Positions 1 through 10,879 of a stretch of DNA of 64,000 bases are shown one piece after another. This stretch comes from Rhipicephalus microplus (Eukaryota; Arthropoda; Arachnida; Ixodida; Ixodidae), in NCBI RefSeq assembly GCF_043290135.1, contig NC_134709.1, positions 65,512,556-65,576,555 of the forward strand, given 5' to 3'. The notes under the pieces are model-generated. The model was not told the DNA's origin. It saw only the letters and a list, made by a program, of their open reading frames with translations, and ran no database searches. The first letter of the stretch is position 1, and every line of letters starts with the position of its first letter. The translations under genes and the position numbers were made by a program.

Positions 1-357
1 ATTGTAGCTGTAATGGTCAGGCCATCGATAAACATCACCAAGTAAATTTCGTCTGAAATTAGTGGTCGCTAGAGGTTTTCGGTCCGAGTTTTCAATGCAG
101 CGCCACCTCCAGGAGCTTCATCTGTTAGTTTCCCGAGAACTGCCCAGATTACGCCGGTGACGGGGGGCGACGGCGTTGATAGGAGCGGGGCTGGTGACAC
201 TGAGGCGACGGAGAGCGGCTGGATCGGGCTCCCTGGGCGCCGACATTGGCGTAGGATGGTTCGGAGCGTTGCGTAGAATAAGTAGGTTAAACGTCCTGAA
301 GGTGGTCATCGGTAAAACGAGGCGGCGAATACTGCCCACGATCCTGTCGGTGGTCGT
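1..357 (-). pseudogene. Gypsy gag C-terminal tail and start of pol (decayed)
   Basis: Minus-strand translation gives a proline/arginine-rich tail downstream of the gag zinc-knuckle region. It then changes frame into a segment of the type that precedes the retroviral-type aspartic protease (…NLL/EIYLV…DGL… near 1-60). The protease active site (DTG) is not reached before the window ends. A gag-to-pol frame change is normal for Gypsy elements, but here stops also occur, so I call it decayed. Confidence 0.5.
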
Positions 358-1270
358 CTAGAAAACGTTGCCGGAAAGGCCATCTGTTGCGGCAGTGCGG
401 GAAATGTGGCCAACGCGATGGTAAGAGAAGCGTATCGGTCGATCATCTTGTGTGCGCCACTCAGATGGATTTAGGTAGTGTGATGAGAACAGCGGGACCG
501 ACGCGGCATCAGCAACAAGTGTGGCGGCGTGGTAGTGAGCGTTAAGATTTATGGGCTGTGGTGTGTGGCTGGAGGTTTGGGGAACTAAGACGCCCATTTT
601 GACAAAATCTTGTCGCACAACAGTCTGAATAAGAGATATTGGGACTGAGTTGTCAGGCACAGGGGGTTCATAAGTCGAAGGAGCCATTGCTTCCAGCTCC
701 TGGCGAACAATTCTTGTGATGTTTGGAGGATTCACGAATAGACGTGGTGCCACAGGATCCTCGCAGGGAGATGTCACAGTGGTGTTCGGGAGTCAGGAAA
801 AACGTTGAGTGATTCTCCTGCTTTTGGCTAGTTCGAACCGCCGACATTCACTGACAATTGAGTCAAAGGTGGTACAGTTCTTGGATATCAGAATGTTGAA
901 GGCATCGTTGGCTATGCCTTTCAACACATTGCCGACCTTGTTTAGTTCGGTCATGTCTTTGTCGACCTTCCGACAAGAGGCGAGCACATCTTGGATATAG
1001 GTGACGTACGACTCGGTGGAAGATTGAACTAGTGACGCGAGTTCCTGCCTGGCTGCCATTGTCGAGCAACTGACCAGCCGAACAAGTCGCGCTGCTTGCA
1101 CACGTCCCAACTCGTCAGGTCTGCCTCGTGCGTCTCGTACCAGGCGCGTGCAGTACTTCGCAGGTAAAAGATGATGTTGGCCAGCATAAGCGTCTCATCC
1201 CACCTGTATTGCTTGCTGACGCGCTCGTATAAGACGAGTCACTTGTCAACGTCAGTTGTGTCGGTGCCGC
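358..1270 (-). pseudogene. Gypsy Gag (capsid plus remnant zinc knuckle), frameshifted
   Basis: Two open stretches, 1110-793 and 777-358, together resemble a Gypsy Gag. The upstream part (about 1270-1110, with one stop) has the W-x2-Y/F 'dWL' helix and the R-A-W-Y motif typical of the retrotransposon gag domain. The middle part has the Y-I-Q-D-V-L...C-R-K-V-D segment. The C-terminal part ends at a CCHC-like knuckle that has lost cysteines (it reads R-F-S-Y-H-R-V-G-H-I-S-R). A frameshift separates the halves near 780-793. Gag would package the element RNA in the cytoplasm; this copy cannot make a full protein. Confidence 0.65.
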
Positions 1271-1409
1271 AAAATGTACCTGGATCGAGAAGATCGGAAG
1301 GGATCAGAGGTGATGGAGCAGGCTAGACTTAACGAGTGGCGCACTGCCTTCAGGCATCGTGGCTGGACGAAGCTGACGTCCGCTACGCAGATCCAGAGTC
1401 GGAATATTA

Positions 1410-1425
1410 CCCCGCGCATCCACCA
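1410..1425 (-). other. Primer-binding-site-like sequence of the left-edge Gypsy element
   Basis: On the minus strand the segment begins TGGTGGATGCGCGGGG. It matches the form of a tRNA 3'-end complement (starts TGG) and lies just downstream of the expected LTR end. The same TGGTGG start occurs after the LTRs of both other Gypsy elements in the window (2761 and 45111). The primer tRNA cannot be identified by eye. Confidence 0.45.
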
Positions 1426-2578
1426 AAAATACGTAACGGGGAGAATTTAATAAGTGAACGCCGGGTGGCTAACACTGGACACAGTATGCAAGAATGCAGG
1501 ACAAGAGGGCAGTTCAGACACAGCCCCACAACAACATCGTCGTCTTCATTCCTTCTGCGTCATTTCTGCACCCGTGCCTGAGGTACCTTTCTATACACGT
1601 GACATTTAGAGCTGTGCCTATTTCGATGTCTTCGCATTGATAATAAGTAAGATGTATGAATAAGACGTTCGTTAAGTGGTATCGAAAAGAGCACTTCTCA
1701 AACCACTTTAAATAATATGTAAAATGTCAGGAGAGTAACACACCCACGCATTGTCCTATGGTAGTCATCACTGAGAAGCATAGTGAGAATGAAAGACCAA
1801 TAGAATAAAGTAAAAGGCCATCATTGAAAGATATCGAATGTTGTAATATTGCGATTTTTCGGTAAACTCGTCATACACGCGGCATTAGTAGAACCCACAA
1901 AAAGCGCGTAATAAAAGAGAACAATTAGGAAACTTCATGATGAGCTAAGCAAGCAAATGCTCGTTATAACTGTCATTGATCATGACGGGCGAAAACAGTG
2001 AGATATATTATGACTATTGCATACTACAAATCATAAATCTTTGTATTTGAATGAATAATGATAGACTGAGCTGAACTGAACATTCGGCTAGTAGATGCAA
2101 AGTCTAGATTTCAGCTGCAACATTGCGGAGCCTGCTCTACCTAAACCTTAGGTGGAGTGTCCGAGTCTAAACTGCCGTCGATAGCCAAAGCAATCGGTGA
2201 AATGAAGAGGGATTACGTTAACGCATATACTACCGCAGACAAACTGCGCAGGCAGTGAAGAAACGCCACGCGTAACACAGAAACTCCCGTCACAATCAAG
2301 CATGAGTCCCAAACATGCAGCTCATGGACTTTTTGCTTACGGCCCGTTGCTTCACGTGAAATAAAGTTACGCGACTTCGCTAAATAGTGCTCGCAATAAA
2401 TAGTGTCGAATTTTCCTACCTATTGCAAGTGATTAATGGCACTTTCTTCGGTAAGCTAGGGAGACGGGGCCGGTCTAAAGTGTTTTTTTCCGTCAGGCAC
2501 TATACAGGTCACTATCACCATGAAAAAAACTCATTTCATAGTCGGCTTCCAGGTTTTAGTCACTGCGGAAATAAATCT
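1426..2578. other. Probable LTR remnant, then AT-rich sequence without recognisable features
   Basis: About 1426-1620 is where the LTR of the minus-strand Gypsy element should lie. No second LTR is available to prove it. From about 1620 to the start of the next element the sequence is AT-rich with stops in all frames, and I see no gene, exon or clear repeat. Confidence 0.4.
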
Positions 2579-2758
2579 TGATATTTCGACCTCCATCTAG
2601 TAGTGCGTTGTATACAAAGGCAAAGACTCGCACCACTAAAGAAAGAAGTGCCCTCGCGCCCCAGCTCTGGTGAACAAGCCGGACCGACGCTCTTGGTAAG
2701 ATCCAGCTGTTGCTCAGACCTTGATGAAACTTCTCTAGATCCCTAGAGCGACGTGACA
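2579..2758 (+). repeat. 5' LTR of the old Gypsy element
   Basis: About 180 bp, starting TG and ending in ACGTGACA, followed by a TGG primer-binding-like start at 2761. It aligns throughout with 17393-17566 (for example both contain AAGAAGTGCCC and TCTTGGTAAGA or close variants) but with many differences, roughly 70% alike by eye. That indicates great age. Confidence 0.75.
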
Positions 2759-2760
2759 AT

Positions 2761-3444
2761 TGGTGGATGGGCTGGATGTCCTCTCAGGGATGTTTCAAGC
2801 CCCTCCTGGAAGCAGCACCACGAGCCCAGCGCGAGTCACCACTCCCGTTCATCTGACCAGCCGCAGCATCAGGGGATTACCACCCGAAGCTGACGTTACA
2901 GTTCACACCAGTATGGTGAGCACGTCCGTTCAAACTACTTCAACAGGTACGGAAAAACCAAAGGCGATTGGGTACCTCCTCAAAAGTCAACAGGTGCCGA
3001 CATAGTTTCATGGCACCGAGCTTGAAGACATCGAGGACTGGTTGGTCGACTTCGAGTGCGTGGCTACCTTGAACGAATCCAAACTGCGGCGTGTGTACTT
3101 CTACTTGGAGGATGGAGCACGCACGTGGTACTTAAACCATGGGGAACAGATGACGTCTACCGCCAGCTGCTGGATACTTACACATGTGCTGATCACTACG
3201 AACGAGCAGAACGAGCGATCCAGGCCCGCATTCAAATGCCCAATGAAACTGTCATGACCAATGTCGAAAATATGACGCGCCTGTTTCGACGGGCTGATCC
3301 GGAAATGACAGAGAATAAGTAGCGTTAGCTGATTCGGGGAGCTAAGGAGCAGCTTTTCGCTGGCCTTGTACGGAGCTCGCCAAAAACGGCCGCCGAGTTT
3401 TTGTCCGAGGCCGTCACGATGGAAAAGATGCTTCAGCATTGATC
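2761..3444 (+). pseudogene. Gypsy Gag, N-terminal part, cut by LINE insertion
   Basis: Starts in the primer-binding region, followed by an S/T/P-rich leader. A gag capsid-like segment from about 3006 carries the F-H-G-T-E...E-D-W-L-V-D-F-E and L-E-D-G-A-R-T-W-Y motifs. It continues through a stretch ending ...T-M-E-K-M-L-Q at 3436, where the LINE begins. Frame changes and stops (for example TAG at 3003-3005) break it. The reading resumes in register at 9373 after the LINE, which independently confirms the insertion point. Confidence 0.7.
3436..3444 (+). repeat. Target-site duplication, left copy (GCATTGATC)
   Basis: The nonamer GCATTGATC stands immediately before the LINE 5' end and again at 9373-9381 immediately after its CCA-rich tail. 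It sits inside Gypsy gag. Confidence 0.85.
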
Positions 3445-3716
3445 GAATTCGCCGCTAGAGGGCCAGCGTGAGGAAACGCCTGTAACGTGGGCTCCGGCAA
3501 ACGGTACGTGCCACTTCTACCTAACCTTTTCTACGGTCACTAACCTGCTCGAACAGTGACATAAAGGTCTGAGGAAGACAGAGACGACGCCCATTACGGG
3601 TCAACTCTGACGTTCTGTGTGCAATGGGCACTTAGTGAACCGAGACGCCGAGCATCCGAGCTAAGCCTCTCTGAGACTCCGCTCCTTCGTCGACACTGCC
3701 AGCGACGCCTCCCGTT

Positions 3717-5250
3717 ATCATGGAAGTAACGGTTGAGGGCATCACCGTTTCTGCTGAAGAGTTCCAGGCCGGCAATCAGACACCAGTTCTCTACAAAGAC
3801 TATGCGTCTCGACCAGCTTGTTTACAGAAACCACTTTCGCAACCCAACACTACCTCCGAGGCGGTCAACTCGAATGCCAGGAACATTGCGTGCGTCGAAG
3901 CAGCCGTAACTGGCAGAGGCAAAATGCCGGCACACCTACCACCTGCTACGAAGCAGATGCGCAGCATCGTACAACGCAGCAAGCAAGTGCCACCACTCCC
4001 ACCAAACGCTATTCGCGTCGTCGTTCGTCCGTGAGGTCAACTGCGACTCTAAGACGTCCCAATGCCTCGACTCATGAAGGCAGTGCAGGCTGCACTCCAA
4101 ATCACTCTACCTGATGATTTATGTCTGCGCATACACCCCACCAATAATACATTCACTGCAGCTACAACACACTCCGCAGCAGCTGAGCTCCCAAAGGCGC
4201 CGACTTCACTTACCATTGGCGACCATGCTTACCCTTGCGTGGCTTACGTGGCACCCCCACCAAGAGCTACAAGAGAAGTCATCTCAAACGCCTTTGACGA
4301 CGAGACCCCAACTCAGCTGTACGAAGATCTGGTCGAACGGAATCCCGAATACTCAATACTCGCAGCCTGACGAATCGGGAAAACGCACTCCATTCTCATC
4401 AACTTCGCCAATGAGGTATTGTATTCCCTTAAATACATGGGAGCCATTCACCGCTGCAGTCCATACCGTGGAAGTACGGATGCCTGTACGAATCGCAGAC
4501 TACCGGGCCATTGTCATGACGTATGCCCAAGCCCAAAGACTAATCTTTGCCTACGATGTGGCATCCAACATTCACCCCGGGAACCTCCTTGAACGCCTAA
4601 GTGCATTCTGTGTGAGGGCTCTCATCTTACCGGCACTGGATCATGCAAAAGACGCAACCTTCACTAGCCACGCCAAAAGACAAGGCAACCTCAAACGCAG
4701 CGACAAGAACCGGCTGCACTTGGGGTCAACTTCCCTCAGATGTCGCTGGGGCCCACTCAGCCCAGCCAACAAAACCAAGCCTTGACCAAGCTGCTTAAAC
4801 GAGAATGGGGCCCTCCCCGTTCTTCCTCCAAGCACGCACCATCAGCAGCGACTTCCAGTCTACAATACGCTCTGGCAGAGTCTCGGGAGGAGGCAGTGGC
4901 AGCCAGACCTGAAGCTCAAGCAGCCCGAGCTGAAGCCGCCGCCCTTCGAGAACACATCGCGAAGCTGGAAGCCCAGATACGTACTCTTGCACACAAGCCA
5001 TGCCATTCCAACTACACCAACTTCTACTACATCCCAACCTCCTGCGCCCAACCCACCCACCGCCTCTAGCATATCTTTTACACCCAGCCATGTCAACGTC
5101 ACATCATCTTCTGATTCAGTCGAGTTAGATATCGACACGCAGCTTCCTAGGCACACAAATCGGGACACAACGCCGCGTCCCTCCACGCACAGCTAACTTG
5201 CCGATATACCGACCCTGCTCGAGTCTTTCACTGCTTGTTTTGAGGCGAAA
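3717..5250 (+). pseudogene. LINE ORF1 (nucleic-acid-binding, CCHC knuckles), decayed
   Basis: Begins with an ATG at 3720 giving an open stretch to 4034, then further open pieces at 4062-4370 and 4114-4785 in other frames. About 4480-4640 encodes, across frames, cysteine/histidine spacing of two or three zinc knuckles (…G-H-C-H-D-V-C-P…, …L-C-L-R-C-G…, …C-I-L-C-E-G-S-H…). The distal part (4790-5200) is A/E/R-rich and P/T/S-rich, as in coiled-coil and linker regions. ORF1 proteins coat element RNA. At least three frameshifts are needed to read it through, so it is non-functional. Confidence 0.65.
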
Positions 5251-5322
5251 TTGCAGGACGGTATCACTAGCATCAACCAGGTATGCACAATGCTCCATGA
5301 TGCGGGAATCCGTCTAACAACA

Positions 5323-5337
5323 GACAATGCTGCGCTT
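5323..5337 (+). repeat. SINE target-site duplication, left copy
   Basis: GACAATGCTGCGCTT occurs at 5323-5337 and, without a mismatch, at 5571-5585, on either side of the SINE. This marks a relatively recent insertion into the LINE. Confidence 0.9.
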
Positions 5338-5570
5338 GATATGTGGGGTTTAACGTCCCAAAACCACTATATGATTATGAGAGACGCCGTAGTGGAGGGC
5401 TCCGGAAATTTAGACCACCTGGGGTTCTTTAACGTGCACTTAAATCTGAGCACACGGGCCTACAACATTTCCGCCTCCATCGGTAATGCAGCCGCTGCAG
5501 CCGGGATACGCACCTGCGCCCTGCGGGTCAGCAGCCGAGTACCTTACCCACTAGACCACGGCGGCGGGGT
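5338..5570 (-). mobile_element. tRNA-derived SINE (Ruka-like) inside the LINE
   Basis: 233 bp in minus orientation. The tRNA-like head lies at the right (near 5570, CCCCGCCGCCGTGGTCTAG on the minus strand with an A-box-like GGTCTAGTGG). The B-box region is diverged here. The body and the GTTAAACCCCACATATC tail lie at the left. It is flanked by a perfect 15-bp duplication. The same family occurs at 29582-30085, 39725-39806 and 62158-62403. The match to the published tick SINE Ruka is from memory. Confidence 0.9.
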
Positions 5571-5844
5571 GACAATGCTGCGCTTAATCATCGTTTTGAT
5601 GCGTTAGCTCTATCATTGACTGACCGCTACAACAATCTTGAATCACAGCTCAATTTGTTCGCAACACGCCTTCCAAAGCGAGATCTCGCCCCTAGTAAAC
5701 GCAAGAAGCCCAAAGCAGGTGAAGGGCAAGAGAACCCGCTCTCTGAAGTCGCTAACGACTCCTAACTCTATGCGGCAGCTACGCCCCTTCTCAATTCTTA
5801 TGATTGCAGCTCCAAACCGTAACCTGACACTCTGGCAGTGGAAC

Positions 5845-6675
5845 TGCTGAGGTTTTGGCCAAAAGCGTCATGTTGTGCAACTGCTATCTTACGCTGCGGG
5901 ACCCGATATCCTTGCCCTGCAAGAACCCTCCAATTCAATAACCTTACCTGGCTATACTTCCATTACACCCACATTCCCTATATCCTCTCGGGTGGCGTTT
6001 CCAATTATTCGCTCAATTACCACCATCTCCCACTGTTTAGCAGTCCAAGACATTGATCACCACCTAATTGAGCTTGTCCCGCAACACGCTAGGGCTAGAA
6101 GCCTCTTCATCCTGAATGTATACAGCAGCCCTAGGCGCTTACAAGGCAACTTCCAGCGCCTGTTTCCGCTCGCGAAACGCATAGCCAATAAGTGCCCCCT
6201 ACTTGTCGCGGGAGTTTTTAACGCCCCACATATGGCCTGGGGTTACCCTCCCGACACACCAAAAGGATGTCGGGTGTGGTTAGCAGCGCAGCAAGCCGGT
6301 CTCTTCCAGCTCACTGATTCTGCTTTCCGACACGCATGGGGAATAGTGTCTGCAAATACACTACACCAGACCCCACATTCGCACATCGCCTCCCTCATAC
6401 CACATGGCGCAACACAACAGAATTTGGGTAGTGACCATTACATTATCGAAATTTTCTTAGATATGCAACTACCCCGCAGGGTTCCCAGAGGTACCACTTT
6501 CACTAACTGGGATAGGGCAACGCGCAAGCACGCCTCTATCATGGACATCACTGAATGGTCCGAACAATTTTGTAGTGATGTCCGATCCTCAACTCGTCTA
6601 GTACAAGAAGACTGCCCAAGCGACACAAATGACTCCCGTCTTCTGCATTTATGGGACGCGAAAGCCAGCCTATAG
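5845..6675 (+). pseudogene. LINE ORF2 N-terminus: EEP (APE-like) endonuclease
   Basis: Reading starts near W-N-C (L-T-L-W-Q-W-N-C at about 5826-5848), the usual first motif of LINE endonucleases. After a frame change it continues with D-I-L-A-L-Q-E (catalytic Glu motif), then N-V-Y-S-S-P, a G-x-F-N-A-P-H segment (normally G-D-F-N-A-P-H; here A-G-V-F-N-A-P-H, so an Asp is replaced) and S-D-H-Y (SDH motif) near 6430. The enzyme would nick target DNA to prime reverse transcription. Replacement of the DFN aspartate and the early frame break make it non-functional. Confidence 0.75.
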
Positions 6676-6976
6676 AACGACGCTGACAAAGTCAGCGTTG
6701 GAACCGAACTCTGAGACGTCGCCTCGCACGCCTGACCAAAGAGATAGAGACCCATGCAGCCACTCTTTCACGACAAAACTGTGAATCGCTCTGCAACAAA
6801 TCAAATGTCAATATGAGTTTGCCTCAGACTTCGAATTTGTTCAGACACTCAATTGATCCAACTCAAATACTAACCGAAGACACAACCTCACCAAACTCCT
6901 ATATACTTGCGATAAACCTCCACCAGAGCTTCTTCAGGAACTTCGAAATCAGTACTTCACAACATAAACTGCCGTA

Positions 6977-7885
6977 TTGCATCCCGACTATACAGGCCCT
7001 CCTAATCAGCTCCTCGACCAACTAATTACCGTAGCCGAAGTAGGAGCCGAACTACAGAAACCTAGCACTTCCTCAGCCGCCAGTCCAGACGGTATTCACA
7101 ACAAAGCACTCCATAATCTCGACGACCAATCTATTGCCTTCCTTACTGTATACTTTAATGAGTGCTGGCTAAGGGGCACCCTCCCAACACAATGGAAGGA
7201 GGCCAAGGCTGTCTTTATACCTAAACCTGGGAAACGTCTCCTTACGTCCAACCTCAGGCCCATATCCCTCAATTCTTGTGTCGGCAAACTCATCAAACAT
7301 GTACTCCAAACCAGGCTTTGCCAGTACTTAGAAGACAATAATCTCTTGCCTACTTGCAAGTTTGTATTTAGCCCTGGGCTTTCCACGCAGGATGTTTTCC
7401 TGCAACTCAAACACCAGCTTCTCGACTCTCAAATGTTTCATACCAGAGCTATCTTAGCAGTAGGTCTAACAAAGGCATTCGACAACGTTGCACACTCAGC
7501 TATCCTAGAGAACCCCATAACCCTGGGAGTCGGCGCAAAGACGTACAACTACCTCCGAGACTTCCTTAGCCACCGCACAGCAACACATACCTTTGGCGAT
7601 CACAGCCTGCCAGACATCGAGCTTGGTGCACTTGCTACGCCTTAGGGTGCAGTTCTCTCACCTATTCTATTTATGCCCAAAAAACTGGGTCATATCTCCG
7701 ACATCTACTTCAGCTTCTACGCCGACAACATCAACGTCTGGGCAAACCGTGGTAGTGACGCCGAAATAGAAGAACACTTACAGTTGGCACTAATCACCAT
7801 TGACACATATGTTCGAGAACGTGGCCTTACCTGTTCACCTTCCAAATCGGAGCTCTTTCTTTACCGACCGAAGGAACATACTTGA
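6977..7885 (+). pseudogene. LINE ORF2 reverse transcriptase, catalytic residues lost
   Basis: Contains S-P-D-G-I-H-N-K-A-L, the W-K-E-A-K-A-V-F-I-P-K-P-G-K and L-R-P-I-S-L-N-S-C motifs, motif A-like A-V-G-L-T-K-A-F-D (normally D-L-T-K-A-F-D) and motif C-like F-Y-A-D-N (normally F-Y-A-D-D). A TAG at 7643-7645 sits just before the G-A-V-L-S-P motif B region. Two of the three metal-binding aspartates are therefore replaced, and the frame is interrupted near 7645 and 7885. RT would copy element RNA at the nicked target. Confidence 0.8.
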
Positions 7886-8105
7886 GCCATTCCCCTATCT
7901 CTCTCGCGCTTGGTTGCCACCCCATCCAACTTGTCTCGACAATTTGTGTACTAGGGCTAGTTCTCTACTCACATGACGCACATGGGGAAGTCGCTAGGAC
8001 TCTCCAAACACATGCTCAGCAGACCACTTGACTGATTCGCCGCATAGCGAACAGTCGGGCTGGCGTATACTCTAGCGAAACACGCTTCGCCTCACCCAGG
8101 CTTAC

Positions 8106-9235
8106 ATGGTAAGCCGCACCACGTATGCCCTCCCTTACATACCTCTCCTACAGAAGAAGAGAGACCGGGTTAACGCGCTTCTACGGAGTTGCCCAAGAAT
8201 GGCTCTGCGACTTTCCCCAAGTACATCCAATGACAGACTTTTCAAACTTGGTGTACATAATACATTTGAGGAACTCGCTGAAGCCACTTTTATGGCACAA
8301 AGATGTCATCTGTCTAATTCAGTGGCTGGCCGCGCTCTTTTGTCCCATATAAACTTAGCCACAGTTACACAACCACCTGAGGTGTCCTCTTTTCTTCTAA
8401 CCTCCACTCTCACCAAAACGTACTCCCATCCCGAGAAAGATACATCCTGTGCGAGATGAGAAACGCAGAAAGGCAAGGGCTCGGGCCCTCCAGAGACAAT
8501 TTGGCGAGGACCAGGTCGTGGTCTACGTGGATGCAGCGGAATATGCCTCAGGATCACGCATGGCCCTTGCGGTGGCTGACAATCACGCAAATCTTCTAAC
8601 TTCGTGCTCAATTGTCACAAGTTTCTCCACAGAGGCCGAAGAGGCAGCTATCGCGCTTGCTCTCTTCTCAGCATTCGCCACCATATTCATTAGCGATACA
8701 AAATCAGCTATTTTGAACTACGCCAATCGCTTGATATCCCTTACCGCTTGCTTGCTTGCTACGCTTCTGGCAGTATCAGCGTTGCACAACCCTCATCTGG
8801 ATGCCAGCACATGCCGGCCTACTTGGCAACAAGGGCTCCTTCTATAGCCCGAGGTCTCACATTCCGGGCAGGAGAAACGGAGCCCCCTCCACAGGTAGAG
8901 GAGCGCTTGCTCTCTTTTCATGATATTCTAACGTATTACCGGTTTCAACGAAGAATATACGCACCCCCAGCCCCATCTCTTAACATAGCGTAGGCTGCAC
9001 ATTGGCGACGCCTACATACTCGTACTGCTCTATACCCCATATTACTAAACGCCCGTTACATAGACCAATTCCCCTCTTCGTGCAAACTGTGCGGCAAACC
9101 AGGAGACTTCCTCCACATACTGCTCACATGTCCCACGTCCTCCACCACCAGCTGCGGCAGTGTCATACTGGTAGACCATCAAGACCAGCACTTCTGCTGG
9201 TCTTGATCAGCGCCGGGTCATCTCTTGCGCAATGA
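8106..9235 (+). pseudogene. LINE ORF2 thumb, RNase H and C-terminal knuckle
   Basis: 8106-8457 is the RT thumb/connection region (T-Y-A-L-P-Y…R-V-N-A-L-L-R), ending at TGA. 8449-8847 carries RNase H with Y-V-D-A-A (first Asp), T-E-A-E-E-A-A-I (Glu) and I-S-D-T-K-S-A (Asp), then ends in a stop. About 9060-9135 reads across a frame change as C-K-L-C-G…H…C, the C-terminal CCHC-like motif of these LINEs. The RNase H acidic triad is still visible, unlike the RT triad. Confidence 0.75.
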
Positions 9236-9372
9236 AGAAGATCGCGCTTCATGGGCTTTCCTTTGCTTTGTAAGGGTGCCTTCTCACCGTGCGGGAGCGC
9301 CAACGTGCCATGAGGGGGCTCGGCCCCCACGCTCTAAAGTGGCAATAAATGTTTCTACCACCACTACCACCT
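9236..9372 (+). other. LINE 3' UTR and tail
   Basis: GC-rich short 3' UTR, then GGCAATAAATG (AATAAA at 9344-9349) and a (ACC)-rich tail ending directly at the target duplication 9373-9381. Such simple-repeat tails are typical of I-group LINEs. Confidence 0.7.
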
Positions 9373-10120
9373 GCATTGATCCACCCTGTATGAGCGGTAT
9401 GTGAACAACACGTCTGCTGCTCAAGTTCTCACTGCTATAAGAAGCAACGCCGAGTGTCTGCTCGACCTCTCTATAGTATGCGAGGAGCTGCTAAAGGCTA
9501 CCGCCCCACCACCACCACCTCCTATGGTGAGTTTCATGGCAGGCATCGCCAAGGACGAGCTGCACTAGGCCCTTTGTGACCCAGTGAGTCTGGATAACGC
9601 CACACCCGCTTCAGTTGACTTCCACCGTGCGACCTATGTGGAAGCCTTGAAGCGCCCTTCTTCTTCTTCCCCGCTGTTCGTTCAGGTACCTCCTTCGGTT
9701 TCATTTCAGCGGGTACAGCCGCTCCGGTACTACGAGAACACACGCAAGCCGCCGCCCTTCGTTTACCGCTGTCCTGCACATTTTGCCGAGCAACCAGCGC
9801 ATTACCTTGACGCTAGACACGCTTCGGCTCGGAGATTTCATGTTTGGCGCACTCCTGATCGCCGACCTCTGTGCCTCCACTGCAGTGAAGCGGACCATTT
9901 GTACCGCCAGTGCCCATATCGGCGGCTCGGGCTGCAAGATTTTAAGTATATTCAGCGTCTCTTCGGTATGAAAAGTGACCCCGGGACATTGGGAACTACC
10001 TGGCTCAGCAGAGCATGCCACCGCCATCTGGACGGCAGACGCGCTCACCGTCACAGGAGTGCTTTTCATCACCGCCCCAGCGACATACTGGCGCGCGGTC
10101 CCCGCCGAGATATTTAAGGA
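9373..10120 (+). pseudogene. Gypsy Gag, C-terminal part with CCHC knuckle (continuation of 2761-3444)
   Basis: After the target duplication the gag frame resumes (…L-Y-E-R-Y-V-N-N…), passes a TAG at 9567-9569, and continues as an open frame 9584-10117. A good zinc knuckle, C-L-H-C-S-E-A-D-H-L-Y-R-Q-C (C-x2-C-x4-H-x4-C), lies at about 9880-9925. Downstream an S/R/P-rich tail shifts frame near 10000. The fit with the piece before the LINE shows that the LINE landed within gag codons. Confidence 0.75.
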
Positions 10121-10640
10121 AAGCGACCTTTGGAGGTGAGTTCGCTGACAGTAGACATGCTGAAGACCTTCGATCCACGCTAACAGGCAAGGTTGTAGAT
10201 TCGACTGAACGGTATGTGCAGCTTTCTCTGGATACACTGGTCCTAATCGATGGCTATGCAGTTGGTTGATTAGTGGATACCGGCACTGACTATTCGAAAC
10301 TAAGCGGGTAAATAACCACACTACTAAAGAAGGCAATCATGCCCTGGCGTGGCTCCGTGATTCGAACGGCTGGTGGCCACACCATCTCTCTACTTGCAAC
10401 CTGCACAAGTAGAGTACGGGTCTGCGGTTTTACTTTCGCAGCAAGTTTCCTTGTGCTCCGTGAATGTTCACGCGATGCCATTCTTGGTGTTGACTGCCTA
10501 CAGGAGCATGGAAATGTCAGTGATCTTCAAGAACATCGCATCACCTTCTCAGCCGACGGAGCAATTGACAAGCAGGACGACCAACAGCTTACCAACTGGC
10601 GACATTCATCGTGTTTTTGCTGAAAGTGTAACGCTCTTTG
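10121..10640 (+). pseudogene. Gypsy aspartic protease region
   Basis: Contains L-V-D-T-G-T-D-Y (catalytic DTG) near 10272-10295 with a TGA just upstream (10267-10269) and a TAA near 10310. It is followed by …S-V-I-R-T-A-G-G-H… and R-D-A-I-L-G-V-D-C-L (the flap/A-I-L-G-x-D family signature) in the frame 10339-10623. Protease would release Gag and Pol products. Stops make this copy inactive. Confidence 0.7.
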
Positions 10641-10879
10641 CAAGAACCAGTGTTGTAGTTGATGTCACATGCTGTAGATTGCGAATTGGTGAAGCGATTG
10701 CGGGAAGTAATTTTGAGCACCTGCTGACTCAAGGTGTCTGTGTGGCTAGGAGTACCATACAGCTCCGTGATGGCTGATTTCAACTACTGGTTATAAATTT
10801 TAGTAACGAATATCGACACCTTTTTCGTGGCACTTCACTAGCCTTTGCCGATGAATGAGGAACCGTTCCCACCTGCTTC

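Larger units (their letters stand above)
1..1425 (-). mobile_element. Ty3/Gypsy-type LTR retrotransposon, 5' portion, continues past left edge
   Basis: Reading leftwards on the minus strand there is a primer-binding-site-like TGGTGG segment (1425 to 1410), then gag-like coding sequence (about 1270 to 120), then the start of a pol-like reading. The protease catalytic motif would lie just outside the window. Frames are broken several times, so this is a decayed copy. The flanking LTR would lie to the right of 1425, but with no partner LTR in the window its outer end cannot be set. Gag wording resembles but is not identical to the other two Gypsy elements here, so it is a third lineage. Superfamily call is by motif only. 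Confidence 0.75.
3445..9372 (+). mobile_element. I-group LINE with EEP endonuclease, RT and RNase H
   Basis: About 5.9 kb insertion flanked by a 9-bp duplication and ending in an AATAAA-containing 3' UTR with a (CCA)-rich tail. Domain order is ORF1 with CCHC knuckles, then apurinic-type endonuclease, reverse transcriptase, RNase H and a C-terminal CCHC-like knuckle. An RNase H domain after RT points to the I group (I/Tad/R1/LOA type); the exact clade needs phylogeny. It appears full-length, but all ORFs are broken by frameshifts and stops, and the RT lacks two catalytic aspartates. A SINE sits at 5338-5570. Confidence 0.85.
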
